64,000 bases of DNA from Bacteroides helcogenes P 36-108 (GTDB taxonomy: Bacteria > Bacteroidota > Bacteroidia > Bacteroidales > Bacteroidaceae), in contig NC_014933.1 in NCBI RefSeq assembly GCF_000186225.1, positions 3,410,001-3,474,000 of the forward strand, read 5' to 3'. Under the pieces are notes generated by a model that searched no databases, had not been told where the DNA came from, and saw only the letters and a list, made by a program, of their open reading frames with translations. The translations under genes were made by a program, and so were the position numbers. Shown piece by piece: positions 26,263-34,325 of the stretch; position 1 is the stretch's first letter, and the number at the start of each line of letters is the position of its first letter.

Positions 26263-26324
26263 AGAACACAAACCACGCAAATTACACAAAGTCTGATTTG
26301 CGTAATTCGTGCAATTTGTGTTCT
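26263..26324. repeat. Imperfect inverted repeat between GH25 and PPi-PFK genes
   Basis: The left arm starting AGAACACAAACCACGCAAAT pairs imperfectly with the right arm ending GCAATTTGTGTTCT (about 28-nt arms). It contains the TTACACAAA and AATTCGTGCAATTTGTG type sequence that I have often seen in Bacteroides intergenic regions. It lies between two minus-strand genes and probably works as a terminator for PPi-PFK. Confidence 0.55.
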
Positions 26325-26347
26325 ATATTTATGCTCTGTTACAAGAT

Positions 26348-27994
26348 TTATTTAGCTTGTTCCAGTTGCAAAGTCTTGGTAGGCTGATCGCAAACTTCTG
26401 TAGGACCGAAATATTGAATAGGGCCCGGATATACATAGTCTGTCTCCATAGCCCAACGTTCACGCTGAGCAGCAAATGCCTTGAAAGGAGCGCCATCCAA
26501 CTTAACCAAAGCCTTCTGGATAACCGGTTTCATTTCACCGTGCCGGCGTTCCATATTCATCATCATTGTAATAGGTACACCACCTGCAATCCATTCATCG
26601 GCAGGAGCAGTAGTATTACGAACAGAAGACATATACCCAGTCTTTCCATTGGCTATCAAGGCAGAGGCCGCATAGCCCAAAGAATAGCAATAATCGGCAT
26701 CAAAATTAGAGGGAGCAGCACAACGTCCTTCGTAACCGAAGAAGTGATGTTGGGCAGCAAACTTGCCCACATATTTACCTTCTTCTTTCCATTGAGCCAA
26801 CTTAGTGCCAACCATCTCCGATAACAGTTTCTCCGTTTCAATCAAAGATACCTGTACATTTCCATGAGGATCACGATCCAATGACAATTGGCGAGCCACA
26901 CCTTCGGGAAGGCTCGCATAGATAGCGGCGTTTTCCGGAGAAAGTTTACGAATAATATAGTCGCGTTGATGAGACTTCTTGATTTGAGAAAATTCTTCTG
27001 CATTGGAAGCAAGGAAATCATTCAACTCGGCAATCAGGCGCTTCATGGCAGGAATGAACTCAACCAAACCTTCAGGAATCAAAACCGTACCAAAATTATT
27101 ACCCTGAGCAGCACGGTCAGCTACCACTTTGGCTATGCTGGTAACGATATCATCCAACGACATATCCTTTGTTTCCACTTCTTCAGAGATAATACATACA
27201 TTAGGTTGTACCTGCAAAGCACATTCCAAAGCAATATGAGAAGCAGAACGTCCCATCAATTTGATAAAATGCCAGTATTTGCGGGCGGAGTTACAGTCAC
27301 GTTGAATATTACCGATAACTTCAGAATAGGTTTTACAAGCTGTATCAAAGCCAAAAGAAGTTTCAATCATGTCATTCTTCAAGTCACCGTCAATAGTTTT
27401 CGGGCAACCGATTACCTGTACACCATAATTCTTTGCCGCATAGTATTCAGCCAATACACAAGCATTTGTATTAGAGTCATCACCACCAATGATTACCAAT
27501 GCTTTAATACCAAGTTCTTTCAGAATTTCATAACCTTTCTCAAACTGTTCTTCCTTTTCCAGTTTAGTACGTCCTGAACCTATAATATCAAAACCTCCGG
27601 TATTACGGTATTCATCAATGATTTCAGCAGTCAACTCCATGTAATTATGATCAACCAGTCCGCCGGGGCCAAGAATGAAACCATACAACTTACTGTCTTT
27701 ATTCAGCTTCTTGATGCCGTCAAAAATACCGGAAATCACATTGTGCCCACCGGGAGCCTGCCCACCGGAAAGGATAACGCCTACATTCATAGCAGGAAAA
27801 TTAGTTGCCTCATCCGTAGGCTCAAATTTGATCAAAGGCATTCCGTACGTATTAGGAAACAGTTTTTTGATATCTTCCTGATTGGCAACGGACTGAGTAG
27901 CTGTACCTTCGGCAGCCTTAACAATACCCTTCAGCGCTTTCGGAAGTTTGGGCTGGTAAACAGCCCTTGCAATTTGCAATGCACTTTTAGTCAT
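26348..27994 (-). CDS. pfp: Diphosphate-fructose-6-phosphate 1-phosphotransferase (PPi-dependent phosphofructokinase)
   Basis: Glycolytic enzyme that phosphorylates fructose 6-phosphate reversibly with pyrophosphate. It is 548 aa, the long type found in plants, spirochaetes and Bacteroides. Motifs are [20 protein letters not shown] near residue 73, [18 protein letters not shown] near 170 (GGDD marks PPi use in place of the ATP-PFK GGDGS), [11 protein letters not shown], and [11 protein letters not shown]. It is a single gene between a terminator-like repeat and an AT-rich promoter region. Confidence 0.95.
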   Translation of the reverse strand: MTKSALQIARAVYQPKLPKALKGIVKAAEGTATQSVANQEDIKKLFPNTYGMPLIKFEPTDEATNFPAMNVGVILSGGQAPGGHNVISGIFDGIKKLNKDSKLYGFILGPGGLVDHNYMELTAEIIDEYRNTGGFDIIGSGRTKLEKEEQFEKGYEILKELGIKALVIIGGDDSNTNACVLAEYYAAKNYGVQVIGCPKTIDGDLKNDMIETSFGFDTACKTYSEVIGNIQRDCNSARKYWHFIKLMGRSASHIALECALQVQPNVCIISEEVETKDMSLDDIVTSIAKVVADRAAQGNNFGTVLIPEGLVEFIPAMKRLIAELNDFLASNAEEFSQIKKSHQRDYIIRKLSPENAAIYASLPEGVARQLSLDRDPHGNVQVSLIETEKLLSEMVGTKLAQWKEEGKYVGKFAAQHHFFGYEGRCAAPSNFDADYCYSLGYAASALIANGKTGYMSSVRNTTAPADEWIAGGVPITMMMNMERRHGEMKPVIQKALVKLDGAPFKAFAAQRERWAMETDYVYPGPIQYFGPTEVCDQPTKTLQLEQAK

Positions 27995-28165
27995 TTCTCT
28001 TAATTATATTAAAGGTGTTAATAAAATCTCGTTTAAAAGCGACGCAAATTTCGCTTTTTTTCAGAAGATATGCAAACGAGAGGAAGAAATTATATTTAAA
28101 ATGACAATATGCTGTATTTGTATGCTAATTTATTGCTTTTTTACTGAAAAAAGAAAAACAAATCA

Positions 28166-28195
28166 TTGTTATACAGATTTATTATACTACCTTTG
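28166..28195 (+). promoter_or_regulatory. Promoter and long leader of the RRM gene
   Basis: TTG at 28166-28168, a 19-nt spacer and TACCTTTG at 28188-28195 form a near-ideal promoter. The predicted start near 28201 leaves an untranslated leader of about 125 nt, with a pyrimidine-rich stretch at about 28266-28300. The preceding 27995-28165 is AT-rich and should hold the divergent pfp promoter, but I see no clear -7 box there. Confidence 0.7.
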
Positions 28196-28327
28196 CGCCC
28201 AAGGTTTGAGTTTTGATGAATCATTATCGCATAGTTCTTCTTCATAATAGATAGTATTAGTAAGCAGTCCTCTTCTTTAATCTTCCTCCTCACTCCCAAA
28301 TTTATTATTTAATTAAATAAAATTCTA

Positions 28328-28636
28328 ATGAACATTTACATTGCAGGTTTGAATTTCAGCACTACTGACGCTGATTTGAACGATTTATTTTCAGAGTATG
28401 GAGAAGTTTCTTCGGCAAGAGTTATCACAGACAGAGAAACAGGAAGATCCAGAGGATTCGCTTTCGTAGAAATGCCTGATGATGAAGCAGCCCAAAAAGC
28501 CATTGATGAGTTGAACGGTGCTGAATATGACAACAAGACTATTTCCGTAAACGTAGCACGTCCCAGAGAAGAAAGACCGCGTAACGGTGGCGGTAATCGT
28601 GATAGAAGAGGCGGTTACAACTCAAGAAGATATTAA
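28328..28636 (+). CDS. RRM-domain RNA-binding protein
   Basis: A 102-aa single RNA-recognition-motif protein. RNP2 is IYIAGL (residues 3-8) and RNP1 is SRGFAFVEM (about 40-48), so both aromatic-bearing motifs are intact. The C-terminal about 22 residues are Arg/Gly-rich (RPRNGGGNRDRRGGYNSRRY). Such proteins are abundant post-transcriptional regulators in Bacteroides. The long leader and an immediate terminator make this a monocistronic, highly expressed-looking gene; autoregulation through the leader is possible. Confidence 0.93.
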   Translation: MNIYIAGLNFSTTDADLNDLFSEYGEVSSARVITDRETGRSRGFAFVEMPDDEAAQKAIDELNGAEYDNKTISVNVARPREERPRNGGGNRDRRGGYNSRRY

Positions 28637-28655
28637 GATTTTTGCGATAAGCAAG

Positions 28656-28689
28656 AGAGGGTGTACTTTTTTTCGAGAGTACACCCTCT
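28656..28689 (+). terminator. Terminator after the RRM gene
   Basis: AGAGGGTGTACT (28656-28667) pairs with AGTACACCCTCT (28678-28689), followed by TTTTTGT: a strong intrinsic terminator. Confidence 0.88.
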
Positions 28690-28826
28690 TTTTGTATTCC
28701 ACCGGCTGCCATCTTCTTCATTACTCATTAAAAACACATAAAATCCCAATTTTCATTTACAGTCACAAATAAAAACATTATCTTTACCGAAAATAACTTT
28801 GAGTATTCACTTAAAACGTAAAGATT

Positions 28827-29096
28827 ATGGCAAGTAGAAAGATTTTGAAGAAAAACGTCAATTATATTGCAGGCGAACTGTTCATGGAATGTCTCGTAAA
28901 CAGTCTATATGTACCTGGAGTCGATAAGCAGAAAGCAGATGTGCTGATGGGAGAAATCCTGAAAATGCAAAATGAATTTATAAGCCGTATCAGCCATACC
29001 GAACCGGGAAATGTAAAAGGTTACTACAAGAAATTCCGATCGGATTTCAACACCCGGATTGACGAAATTATTGATGCAATGGGCAAATTAAAGTAA
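28827..29096 (+). CDS. Small conserved-looking protein, unknown function
   Basis: An 89-aa soluble, largely helical and basic protein (MASRKILKKNVNYIAGELF at the start; DFNTRIDEIIDAMGKLK at the end). It has no signal peptide and no motif I recognise. A -7 box TAACTTTG at 28794-28801 supports expression. It lies 3 nt before an acyltransferase gene, so the two are probably translationally linked; whether it is functionally connected is unknown. Confidence 0.8.
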   Translation: MASRKILKKNVNYIAGELFMECLVNSLYVPGVDKQKADVLMGEILKMQNEFISRISHTEPGNVKGYYKKFRSDFNTRIDEIIDAMGKLK

Positions 29097-29099
29097 GGG

Positions 29100-29654
29100 A
29101 TGAAGAAAACTTTCTATGGTTTTATCTACTATCGTCTATTGGGTTGGAAAACTAATGTAACGGTTCCCGATTATGACAAATGTATAATTTGCGCAGCGCC
29201 TCATACCTCCAACTGGGATTTATTTATAGGCAAACTGTTTTATGGAGCTATCGGCCGCAAGACCAGTTTCATGATGAAAAAAGAATGGTTCTTCTTTCCG
29301 CTGGGACTGATATTCAAAGCTGTAGGCGGTATTCCCGTAGATCGGGGGCGCAAAACATCTTTGGTAGATCAAATGGCTGCAAAATTCGCTTCAAGCAAGC
29401 ATTTTCATCTTGCCATTACTCCGGAAGGAACCCGTAAAGCCAATCCTAATTGGAAAAAAGGATTTTATTACATTGCACTCAAAGCCCAAGTTCCCATCAT
29501 GCTTATCGGGATCGACTATCCCTCAAAAACTATCACATCTACCAAGGCTATCATGCCTACCGGAGATTTAGACAAAGACTTGCATGAGATAAAGTTATAT
29601 TTTAAAAACTTCAAAGGGAAAAATCCGGAAAACTTCTCTATCGGGAACATTTAA
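29100..29654 (+). CDS. 1-acyl-sn-glycerol-3-phosphate acyltransferase-like protein (PlsC family)
   Basis: A 184-aa membrane-associated acyltransferase, shorter than classical PlsC (about 240 aa). The catalytic H(x4)D motif is HTSNWD at about residues 35-40, followed by GGIPVDRGRK (substrate-binding block) and PEGTRKANPNWKKGF (acyl-acceptor block). Small PlsC-like proteins of this kind in Bacteroidetes have uncertain acceptors, so lysophosphatidate is not certain. Confidence 0.85.
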   Translation: MKKTFYGFIYYRLLGWKTNVTVPDYDKCIICAAPHTSNWDLFIGKLFYGAIGRKTSFMMKKEWFFFPLGLIFKAVGGIPVDRGRKTSLVDQMAAKFASSKHFHLAITPEGTRKANPNWKKGFYYIALKAQVPIMLIGIDYPSKTITSTKAIMPTGDLDKDLHEIKLYFKNFKGKNPENFSIGNI

Positions 29655-29699
29655 ACAGTTGACAATTAGTGATTGATATACTTCATCAGGAATTTATTT

Positions 29700-30518
29700 A
29701 TGGACCAATTACGTGTCACCATCCTGCAGACGGACATTATTTGGGAAAATAAGCAAGACAATCTCCATCATCTCCACGAAAAGTTAAAAAAGCTTTGTGG
29801 CGAGACGGAGATTGTTGTTTTACCCGAAACGTTTTCTACCGGCTTTAGCATGAGCACCGGTCATTTGGCCGAGCCCGTCACAGGAAACACAATCACCACT
29901 TTATGCCAATGGGCTGTTGAATATCAACTGGCAATTGCCGGAAGCTACATTGCCTGTGACCGTCCTGCCGCAACCAATGCCCATCCAAGTTATTACAACC
30001 GTGCCTTTTTCCTCTCACCCGAAGGAGAAAAACATTTCTATGATAAACGACACTTATTCCGCATGGGAAATGAGACAGAACATTTCTCCGCCGGCAACCA
30101 TCGCATTATTATCCCATATAGAGGTTGGAACATTCTTTTGCTTATCTGTTATGACCTCCGCTTTCCGGTGTGGAGCCGCAATGTAAATAATGAATACGAT
30201 CTTCTGATTTATGTTGCCAACTGGCCTCACTCTCGCCGCAAGGTATGGGACATCCTGCTACAAGCGCGTGCTCTGGAGAACATGAGCTATGTCTGCGGAG
30301 TCAATCGTATAGGCACAGATCATAACCAACTGCCATATAGTGGGGGCAGCATTGTCTATTCTCCCAAAGGAGAAATTCTGGCAAGTGTGCCCGATAACGA
30401 AGCAAGGGCTGCTACCGCAACCCTTGACCTATCTGTACTGAAAGAATTCAGAAAAAAATTTCCCACATGGAAAGATGCGGATAGCTTCACTATTTTCTCA
30501 AATAGTAATTCACAGTAG
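29700..30518 (+). CDS. Omega-amidase, nitrilase superfamily (YafV/Nit2-like)
   Basis: A 272-aa cytoplasmic carbon-nitrogen hydrolase that probably deamidates alpha-ketoglutaramate or alpha-ketosuccinamate, a metabolite-repair reaction. The catalytic triad is visible: Glu in VLPETFSTGF, Lys in YDKRHLFRMGNE and Cys in LLICYDLRFPVW. Start MDQLRVTILQTD at 29700 fits the family N-terminus better than the longer frame from 29673. The last 29 nt overlap the convergent SIMPL gene. Confidence 0.9.
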   Translation: MDQLRVTILQTDIIWENKQDNLHHLHEKLKKLCGETEIVVLPETFSTGFSMSTGHLAEPVTGNTITTLCQWAVEYQLAIAGSYIACDRPAATNAHPSYYNRAFFLSPEGEKHFYDKRHLFRMGNETEHFSAGNHRIIIPYRGWNILLLICYDLRFPVWSRNVNNEYDLLIYVANWPHSRRKVWDILLQARALENMSYVCGVNRIGTDHNQLPYSGGSIVYSPKGEILASVPDNEARAATATLDLSVLKEFRKKFPTWKDADSFTIFSNSNSQ

Positions 30519-31191
30519 TCACTACACGAATACTTTTTATATAAGGAGTATTTGCATCACGGTCGGCAATGGAAAACTGTCCTTGTGAAGCATCCCGTAT
30601 TTTACCCAGACTGCTGTCCGAATCTTTTGCGAACTTCTCCGCTGCTGCACGGGCATTTTTTGTAGCTTCTTCTATCATCTGCGGCTTGACACTATTCAAT
30701 CCTGTAAACTCATAAGTCACATTGTAACGATAATCTCCTCCGGTGATAGCGATACCTTGTTTAAGCAGTTCGGCTTGCCCGGACATCAGCTTTCGCACTT
30801 TATCTACATCCTTGGAAGTCACTGTAATGACAGAAGTGGCATTATAGCGATAAGGCACATTACGATCTCCATAACGTTCTGCCTGCATATCAATTACTTC
30901 CGGAGGAGCAATGCTGATTTCATCCTTTGCAATACCATTGCTTTCCAGAAATCTCACGATAGCCCCATTCTTTTTTTCCATATTTGCGTAAAGAACGGCA
31001 GGATCATCGCCAATATCCCTATACATCAAAGGCCATACCACTTTATTGGCAGGAACTTCCATTTCGGCCAATCCCTTTATACTGACCACACGATCCTTAT
31101 CTTTAAAATCATTAATGCCGTTTTTTATCATTACACCCAGCATGATGATGCCTATGGTAATGATTATGGCCTCTACTCTCCAATTTTTCAT
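30490..31191 (-). CDS. SIMPL-domain protein
   Basis: A 233-aa protein with an N-terminal signal anchor or signal peptide (about residues 8-24) and a SIMPL (DUF541) domain: VVSIKGLAEMEVPANKVVWP at the start, then SVITVTSKDVDKVRKLMSGQ and EEATKNARAAAEKFAKDSDS, the typical pattern. It acts in the periplasm or at the membrane; bacterial relatives are linked to oxidative or envelope stress, but the molecular function is unknown. Its 3' end overlaps the omega-amidase gene by 29 nt on the other strand. A TATATTTG -7 box lies just upstream. Confidence 0.88.
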   Translation of the reverse strand: MKNWRVEAIIITIGIIMLGVMIKNGINDFKDKDRVVSIKGLAEMEVPANKVVWPLMYRDIGDDPAVLYANMEKKNGAIVRFLESNGIAKDEISIAPPEVIDMQAERYGDRNVPYRYNATSVITVTSKDVDKVRKLMSGQAELLKQGIAITGGDYRYNVTYEFTGLNSVKPQMIEEATKNARAAAEKFAKDSDSSLGKIRDASQGQFSIADRDANTPYIKSIRVVTTVNYYLRK

Positions 31192-31265
31192 ACACGAATA
31201 GTTTTAGTTATTAATTTGCCAAATATAGCGAAAAAAGACAGCAAACACATTCTATTTAACAATGA

Positions 31266-32192
31266 TTATTCATCTATAGCATGTTTCACTCCTGTTTCAT
31301 ATCCATCGAAGGTAGCACGAAGTATCGATAACATGTCTTGCCGGAAAGATTCGGGAGAAAGCACAGCCAACTTATCCCGATGCCAAAGCAATTCCTGCTT
31401 CAAATCGTATGTGGGTCGTACAAATATCTCAAAATCCGTATAGTCGTCCGTATGCTCCACTTCTACCTGCGACGAATGAAGCGGTGCATCCTTCAGATAA
31501 GCATTTTGCGGCCAAAAAGCACGGTAACGAATGGTTATCGGCTCAAACTGGCGAATAATGCCGAAACAATGTTCAAAATAGATTTCCGGCTTCAAAATCT
31601 TTTTCAACCCGGAAGAGAACTTAGCCTTCTCTCCTTCAAGTACTTCTACACCGGTCATTCTTTCCAACGCAAATGTACGGGTATAATTCCGCCCTTTGAC
31701 CTCACCTATCACATACCAACGCTGCTTGAAAAGACGGACAAAAGCCGGATAGAACACAATGTCGTGCGGAATCTGATAATGTGACTTATAAGTAAAGCGC
31801 AACGTGCGTTTTCTGTCTATGGCATCCATTACATCTTGTAGCAGGCAAGCAGCAGGCGGAGCAGGTTCTATCATCACATCTGCATGCTGATTAACGCGCT
31901 GAGCCAGACAAGACACACGAAAAGCACTGAGCAACCAATTATGCAACTCACGGCCTTTGAAATCTTCAGGCCAAATCAGCTCGTAACGATTGGTACTCTT
32001 ATTGCATTCTATATCCACATACATCAGAGAACAGGCTTTCTTGTAATAACGAAGAAAACTCCGCGCTGTCAGCGGTATGCCCTCATCATTGGCCGACGAT
32101 CTCATCCAACGTTCTTGAATCTCAGACAAAAGCAGCGATTGCTTGCCAAGCGTATCAATCAGCCACAAACAGAATTTATACTCATGAATCAT
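31266..32192 (-). CDS. WYL-domain transcriptional regulator
   Basis: A 308-aa cytoplasmic regulator: an N-terminal helical/HTH-like part (about residues 1-90), then a WYL domain with TLRFTYKSHYQ and the signature KQRWYVIGEVKG (WYV for WYL). A C-terminal WCX-like extension ends in LKQELLWHRDKLAVLSPESF. WYL domains sense nucleic-acid or nucleotide ligands and often control phage-defence or DNA-damage genes. It starts 5 nt after the stop of the OmpA/HNH-like gene, so the two form an operon. Confidence 0.88.
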   Translation of the reverse strand: MIHEYKFCLWLIDTLGKQSLLLSEIQERWMRSSANDEGIPLTARSFLRYYKKACSLMYVDIECNKSTNRYELIWPEDFKGRELHNWLLSAFRVSCLAQRVNQHADVMIEPAPPAACLLQDVMDAIDRKRTLRFTYKSHYQIPHDIVFYPAFVRLFKQRWYVIGEVKGRNYTRTFALERMTGVEVLEGEKAKFSSGLKKILKPEIYFEHCFGIIRQFEPITIRYRAFWPQNAYLKDAPLHSSQVEVEHTDDYTDFEIFVRPTYDLKQELLWHRDKLAVLSPESFRQDMLSILRATFDGYETGVKHAIDE

Positions 32193-32197
32193 TGTGA

Positions 32198-33370
32198 CTA
32201 ATCTTCATCATCGTCCGACTCGCTTCCATTTATATGTTTCAACATAGCCGAAGCATATCCCTTATGCGCATAGCGTTGTTTATACCGATGAATATTATTA
32301 GGAACAAATTCCATATACCCATCTTCGGCCTCATGAGGTGCCAAATCTAACAGCCCGATCAAAAATGTCGCATCAGGTACTGAAATATTGAATCGTTCAG
32401 CGACGGCCTGCCGACCTATACCATAAGTTATTTCCCGTATATGCTTCTTGGTTATCTCATTCGTATTAATATCCGAATACTTTTCTTGAATCAGTTTTAT
32501 TAATTCTTTCTCGTTCGGAAGTTTAATCCTTATTCCATTCCATGCTACACTGCTCAAATTCACACTACCATTTTTAGCCCATTCAGGAATTTTATATGTA
32601 CCGGTTTTCCTCATCGATTCTTTAATTTTAATCTTTGATTCAGGAGAGATTTTTAAAGTATCTATTGCCTTATACATATAAGGAAGAAAAGGACGTCTGC
32701 ATATACTCCGCAACAAACGTCTTTCTTGATTAATGCTATCATTTCCAAATGGAATTTCTTTCCCTCTCTTTATTATCTGCAAAATCCTGTTTAGTCCACA
32801 CAATATTAGTAAGCAAACCCCTGCAAGCAAAACATACAACCAATCAGATGATGCGCTTTCATCACCATTCCGAATATCCGGATTCACAACCTTTTGCATA
32901 TTAGAAGTTTGTATTGTGTCACACACAGCATATTGTCCGCCTTTTTCTATATTAACCAAAGCGTAGCGCAAGTCACGAAAACTTACCACTATTGGTTCAC
33001 TTACATTTGCAACCTCAATAATAAAAGCACTATCCGGAAAGCTATATTTATGCGTAATGTAATTTTTTAATGTATTTGCACGCTCCCTACTTAATCGCTT
33101 ATTAAAAGACACTTCCCCTTCCGGAGACGCAGCACCCACCACTTTGACGTATAATTTTTGTTTTAAATCAATTAAGGAACACAAAGAATCTATTTGAGAC
33201 AGGATAGCATCATTTTCTCTAAACCAAGGTTTTATCTCCGACTCTCCAAATCTAAAATAGAGTTTAAAATGAGACATATCATCCGCAGATACTGACATGC
33301 CACAGAACATCAGTAATGATAAGCAAACAAATAGTTTCCGTAAACACTTCACAATTTTTTCTTCTTTCAT
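32198..33370 (-). CDS. Membrane protein: periplasmic OmpA-like domain, one TM helix, C-terminal domain resembling HNH/LHH nucleases
   Basis: A 390-aa protein with unusual architecture. A signal peptide lies at about residues 12-29. An OmpA-C-like domain follows at about 33-122 (KLYFRFGESEIKPWF, then GAASPEGEVSFNKRLSRERA as in peptidoglycan-binding OmpA domains). One TM helix at about 177-197 precedes a basic stop-transfer (KRGK), so the last about 190 residues should be cytoplasmic. The C-terminus has a pattern like the LHH/HNH nuclease family: HEAEDG (346-351), FVPNNIH (355-361) and AHKG (368-371), compared with typical HHxxDG...LVPxxLH...HTGG. The first His of the HH pair is Pro here. A very acidic tail (SESDDDED) follows. 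The nuclease similarity is my inference. Confidence 0.75.
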   Translation of the reverse strand: MKEEKIVKCLRKLFVCLSLLMFCGMSVSADDMSHFKLYFRFGESEIKPWFRENDAILSQIDSLCSLIDLKQKLYVKVVGAASPEGEVSFNKRLSRERANTLKNYITHKYSFPDSAFIIEVANVSEPIVVSFRDLRYALVNIEKGGQYAVCDTIQTSNMQKVVNPDIRNGDESASSDWLYVLLAGVCLLILCGLNRILQIIKRGKEIPFGNDSINQERRLLRSICRRPFLPYMYKAIDTLKISPESKIKIKESMRKTGTYKIPEWAKNGSVNLSSVAWNGIRIKLPNEKELIKLIQEKYSDINTNEITKKHIREITYGIGRQAVAERFNISVPDATFLIGLLDLAPHEAEDGYMEFVPNNIHRYKQRYAHKGYASAMLKHINGSESDDDED

Positions 33371-33390
33371 AATCTTCTTTTTTTAGTAGT

Positions 33391-33637
33391 TTCGAAATAA
33401 AAAAGGCGCGAACCTCCACTTCCTCTTATTTCTCGTAAGTCAGGCTCTGGTAAACCTTTTGTCAAAGAAATAAGCAAGCAGAAATTCACGCCCGTGCGGG
33501 TATGAACAGTGCTTGGACTTATTTACTCCTGACAAGAAAACGATGTTTACCAGACTTCGACTTTCAGAGCAATACGTCCATGACGTTCAACAATATTTTT
33601 CGAACCTTCGATCCGCTTTTCTCCGTTTCTTTGGTTC
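33391..33637 (-). ncRNA. Candidate structured leader or small RNA (long rod-like hairpin)
   Basis: Read on the minus strand, this stretch folds into nested helices: CTGGTAAAC with GTTTACCAG (33545-33553 with 33447-33455), then GTCA/TGAC, AAATAAG/CTTATTT, AAGCA/TGCTT and a CCCG/CGGG apex. A second helix GAAATAA/TTATTTC lies close to the downstream ATG, with a U-rich segment. A -7-like TAGTTTTG lies at 33651-33644. It could be the 5' leader of the OmpA/HNH-like gene or an independent 6S-like RNA. No Rfam comparison was possible. Confidence 0.45.
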
Positions 33638-33846
33638 TTGATGCAAAACTAAGAAACTTTCCTTAAAAAGCGTGCTGGAACGAACAAAATATCGGAATAC
33701 TGCTTGCTTTTTATCTTTTCGAGATATCCTAACCGGAGGCAAAAATAAGGAGAGATACCGCCAAAAACGGTCCGTGTGTGGATAAAACTAAATAGCACAA
33801 AGAAAAATACAACAGGGATATGGTATCCCGCACAATAAGCTGACTA

Positions 33847-34050
33847 TCAACGGTTCCATACTGTATTACCAATAAAGTATCGCTGTACTACCAATAAAGC
33901 ACTGATAAAATGTCGCAATACAAAGTATAAATCCCAAGATACCCTCAAGCAGTGGCAGCAAGGTGCGCACGAAGGATACTCTTTCAGCGTATTGTTGATA
34001 TGCTTGCCCACCGTCTTTACATCACGAATGAGTGTGTAACTTTGTAACAT
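33847..34050 (-). pseudogene. Remnant of a RhuM/phage-regulator-like gene
   Basis: A 67-codon frame starting MLQSYTLIRDVKTVGKHINN; the segment VGKHINNTLKE resembles the DNA-binding start of RhuM-type proteins. After LKE the frame becomes cysteine-rich and unlike a protein, while a neighbouring frame offers HLAATA-like residues, suggesting frameshifts and loss of the rest. The similarity is weak. The surrounding 33652-33846 and 34095-34250 show nothing else recognisable. If correct, it marks decayed mobile or accessory DNA next to the OmpA/HNH-WYL operon. Confidence 0.3.
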
Positions 34051-34094
34051 GACATCAAGTTACATGTAACATTTTAATTTCATTTCTTTGTAAC
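34035..34094. promoter_or_regulatory. Cluster of TGTAAC motifs with a 12-bp palindrome upstream of nagA
   Basis: TGTAAC occurs at 34035-34040, 34043-34048, within the perfect palindrome GTTACATGTAAC (34059-34070), and in TTTGTAAC at 34087-34094. Such clustering suggests a repressor or activator binding array about 160-220 nt before the nagA promoter. Confidence 0.4.
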
Positions 34095-34253
34095 TCATTT
34101 ATTATCAGATAAAATACAACTTTTTTGGAAAACAGATGGCGTGATGCCGACAGACGATGTACTTTTCTGCATTGCATGCCTCAAGACATTGTTTTTTTAG
34201 AGTATTTAATAAAATACCTAAAAAAGAGGAGTACATATTACCCAAAAAGTATC

Positions 34254-34261
34254 TACTTTTG
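34254..34261 (+). promoter_or_regulatory. -7 promoter element for nagA
   Basis: TACTTTTG fits TAnnTTTG; the ATG of nagA is 64 nt downstream. No clear -33 TTG is present, which would fit an activator-dependent promoter. Confidence 0.55.
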
Positions 34262-34325
34262 TAGTCAAGAAACGATGTCGAAGCGACAACAATTAATAAT
34301 TTAATAACTCTAACCCCTAAATCCT

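Noticed and set aside
33371-34325. Possible retron, tmRNA, RNase P RNA or SRP RNA in the long gap
   Set aside because: No reverse transcriptase is nearby and none of the signature sequences of tmRNA, RNase P or SRP RNA (such as the GGAAG...AGCAGC apex) is present. Only an unassigned structured RNA can be claimed.
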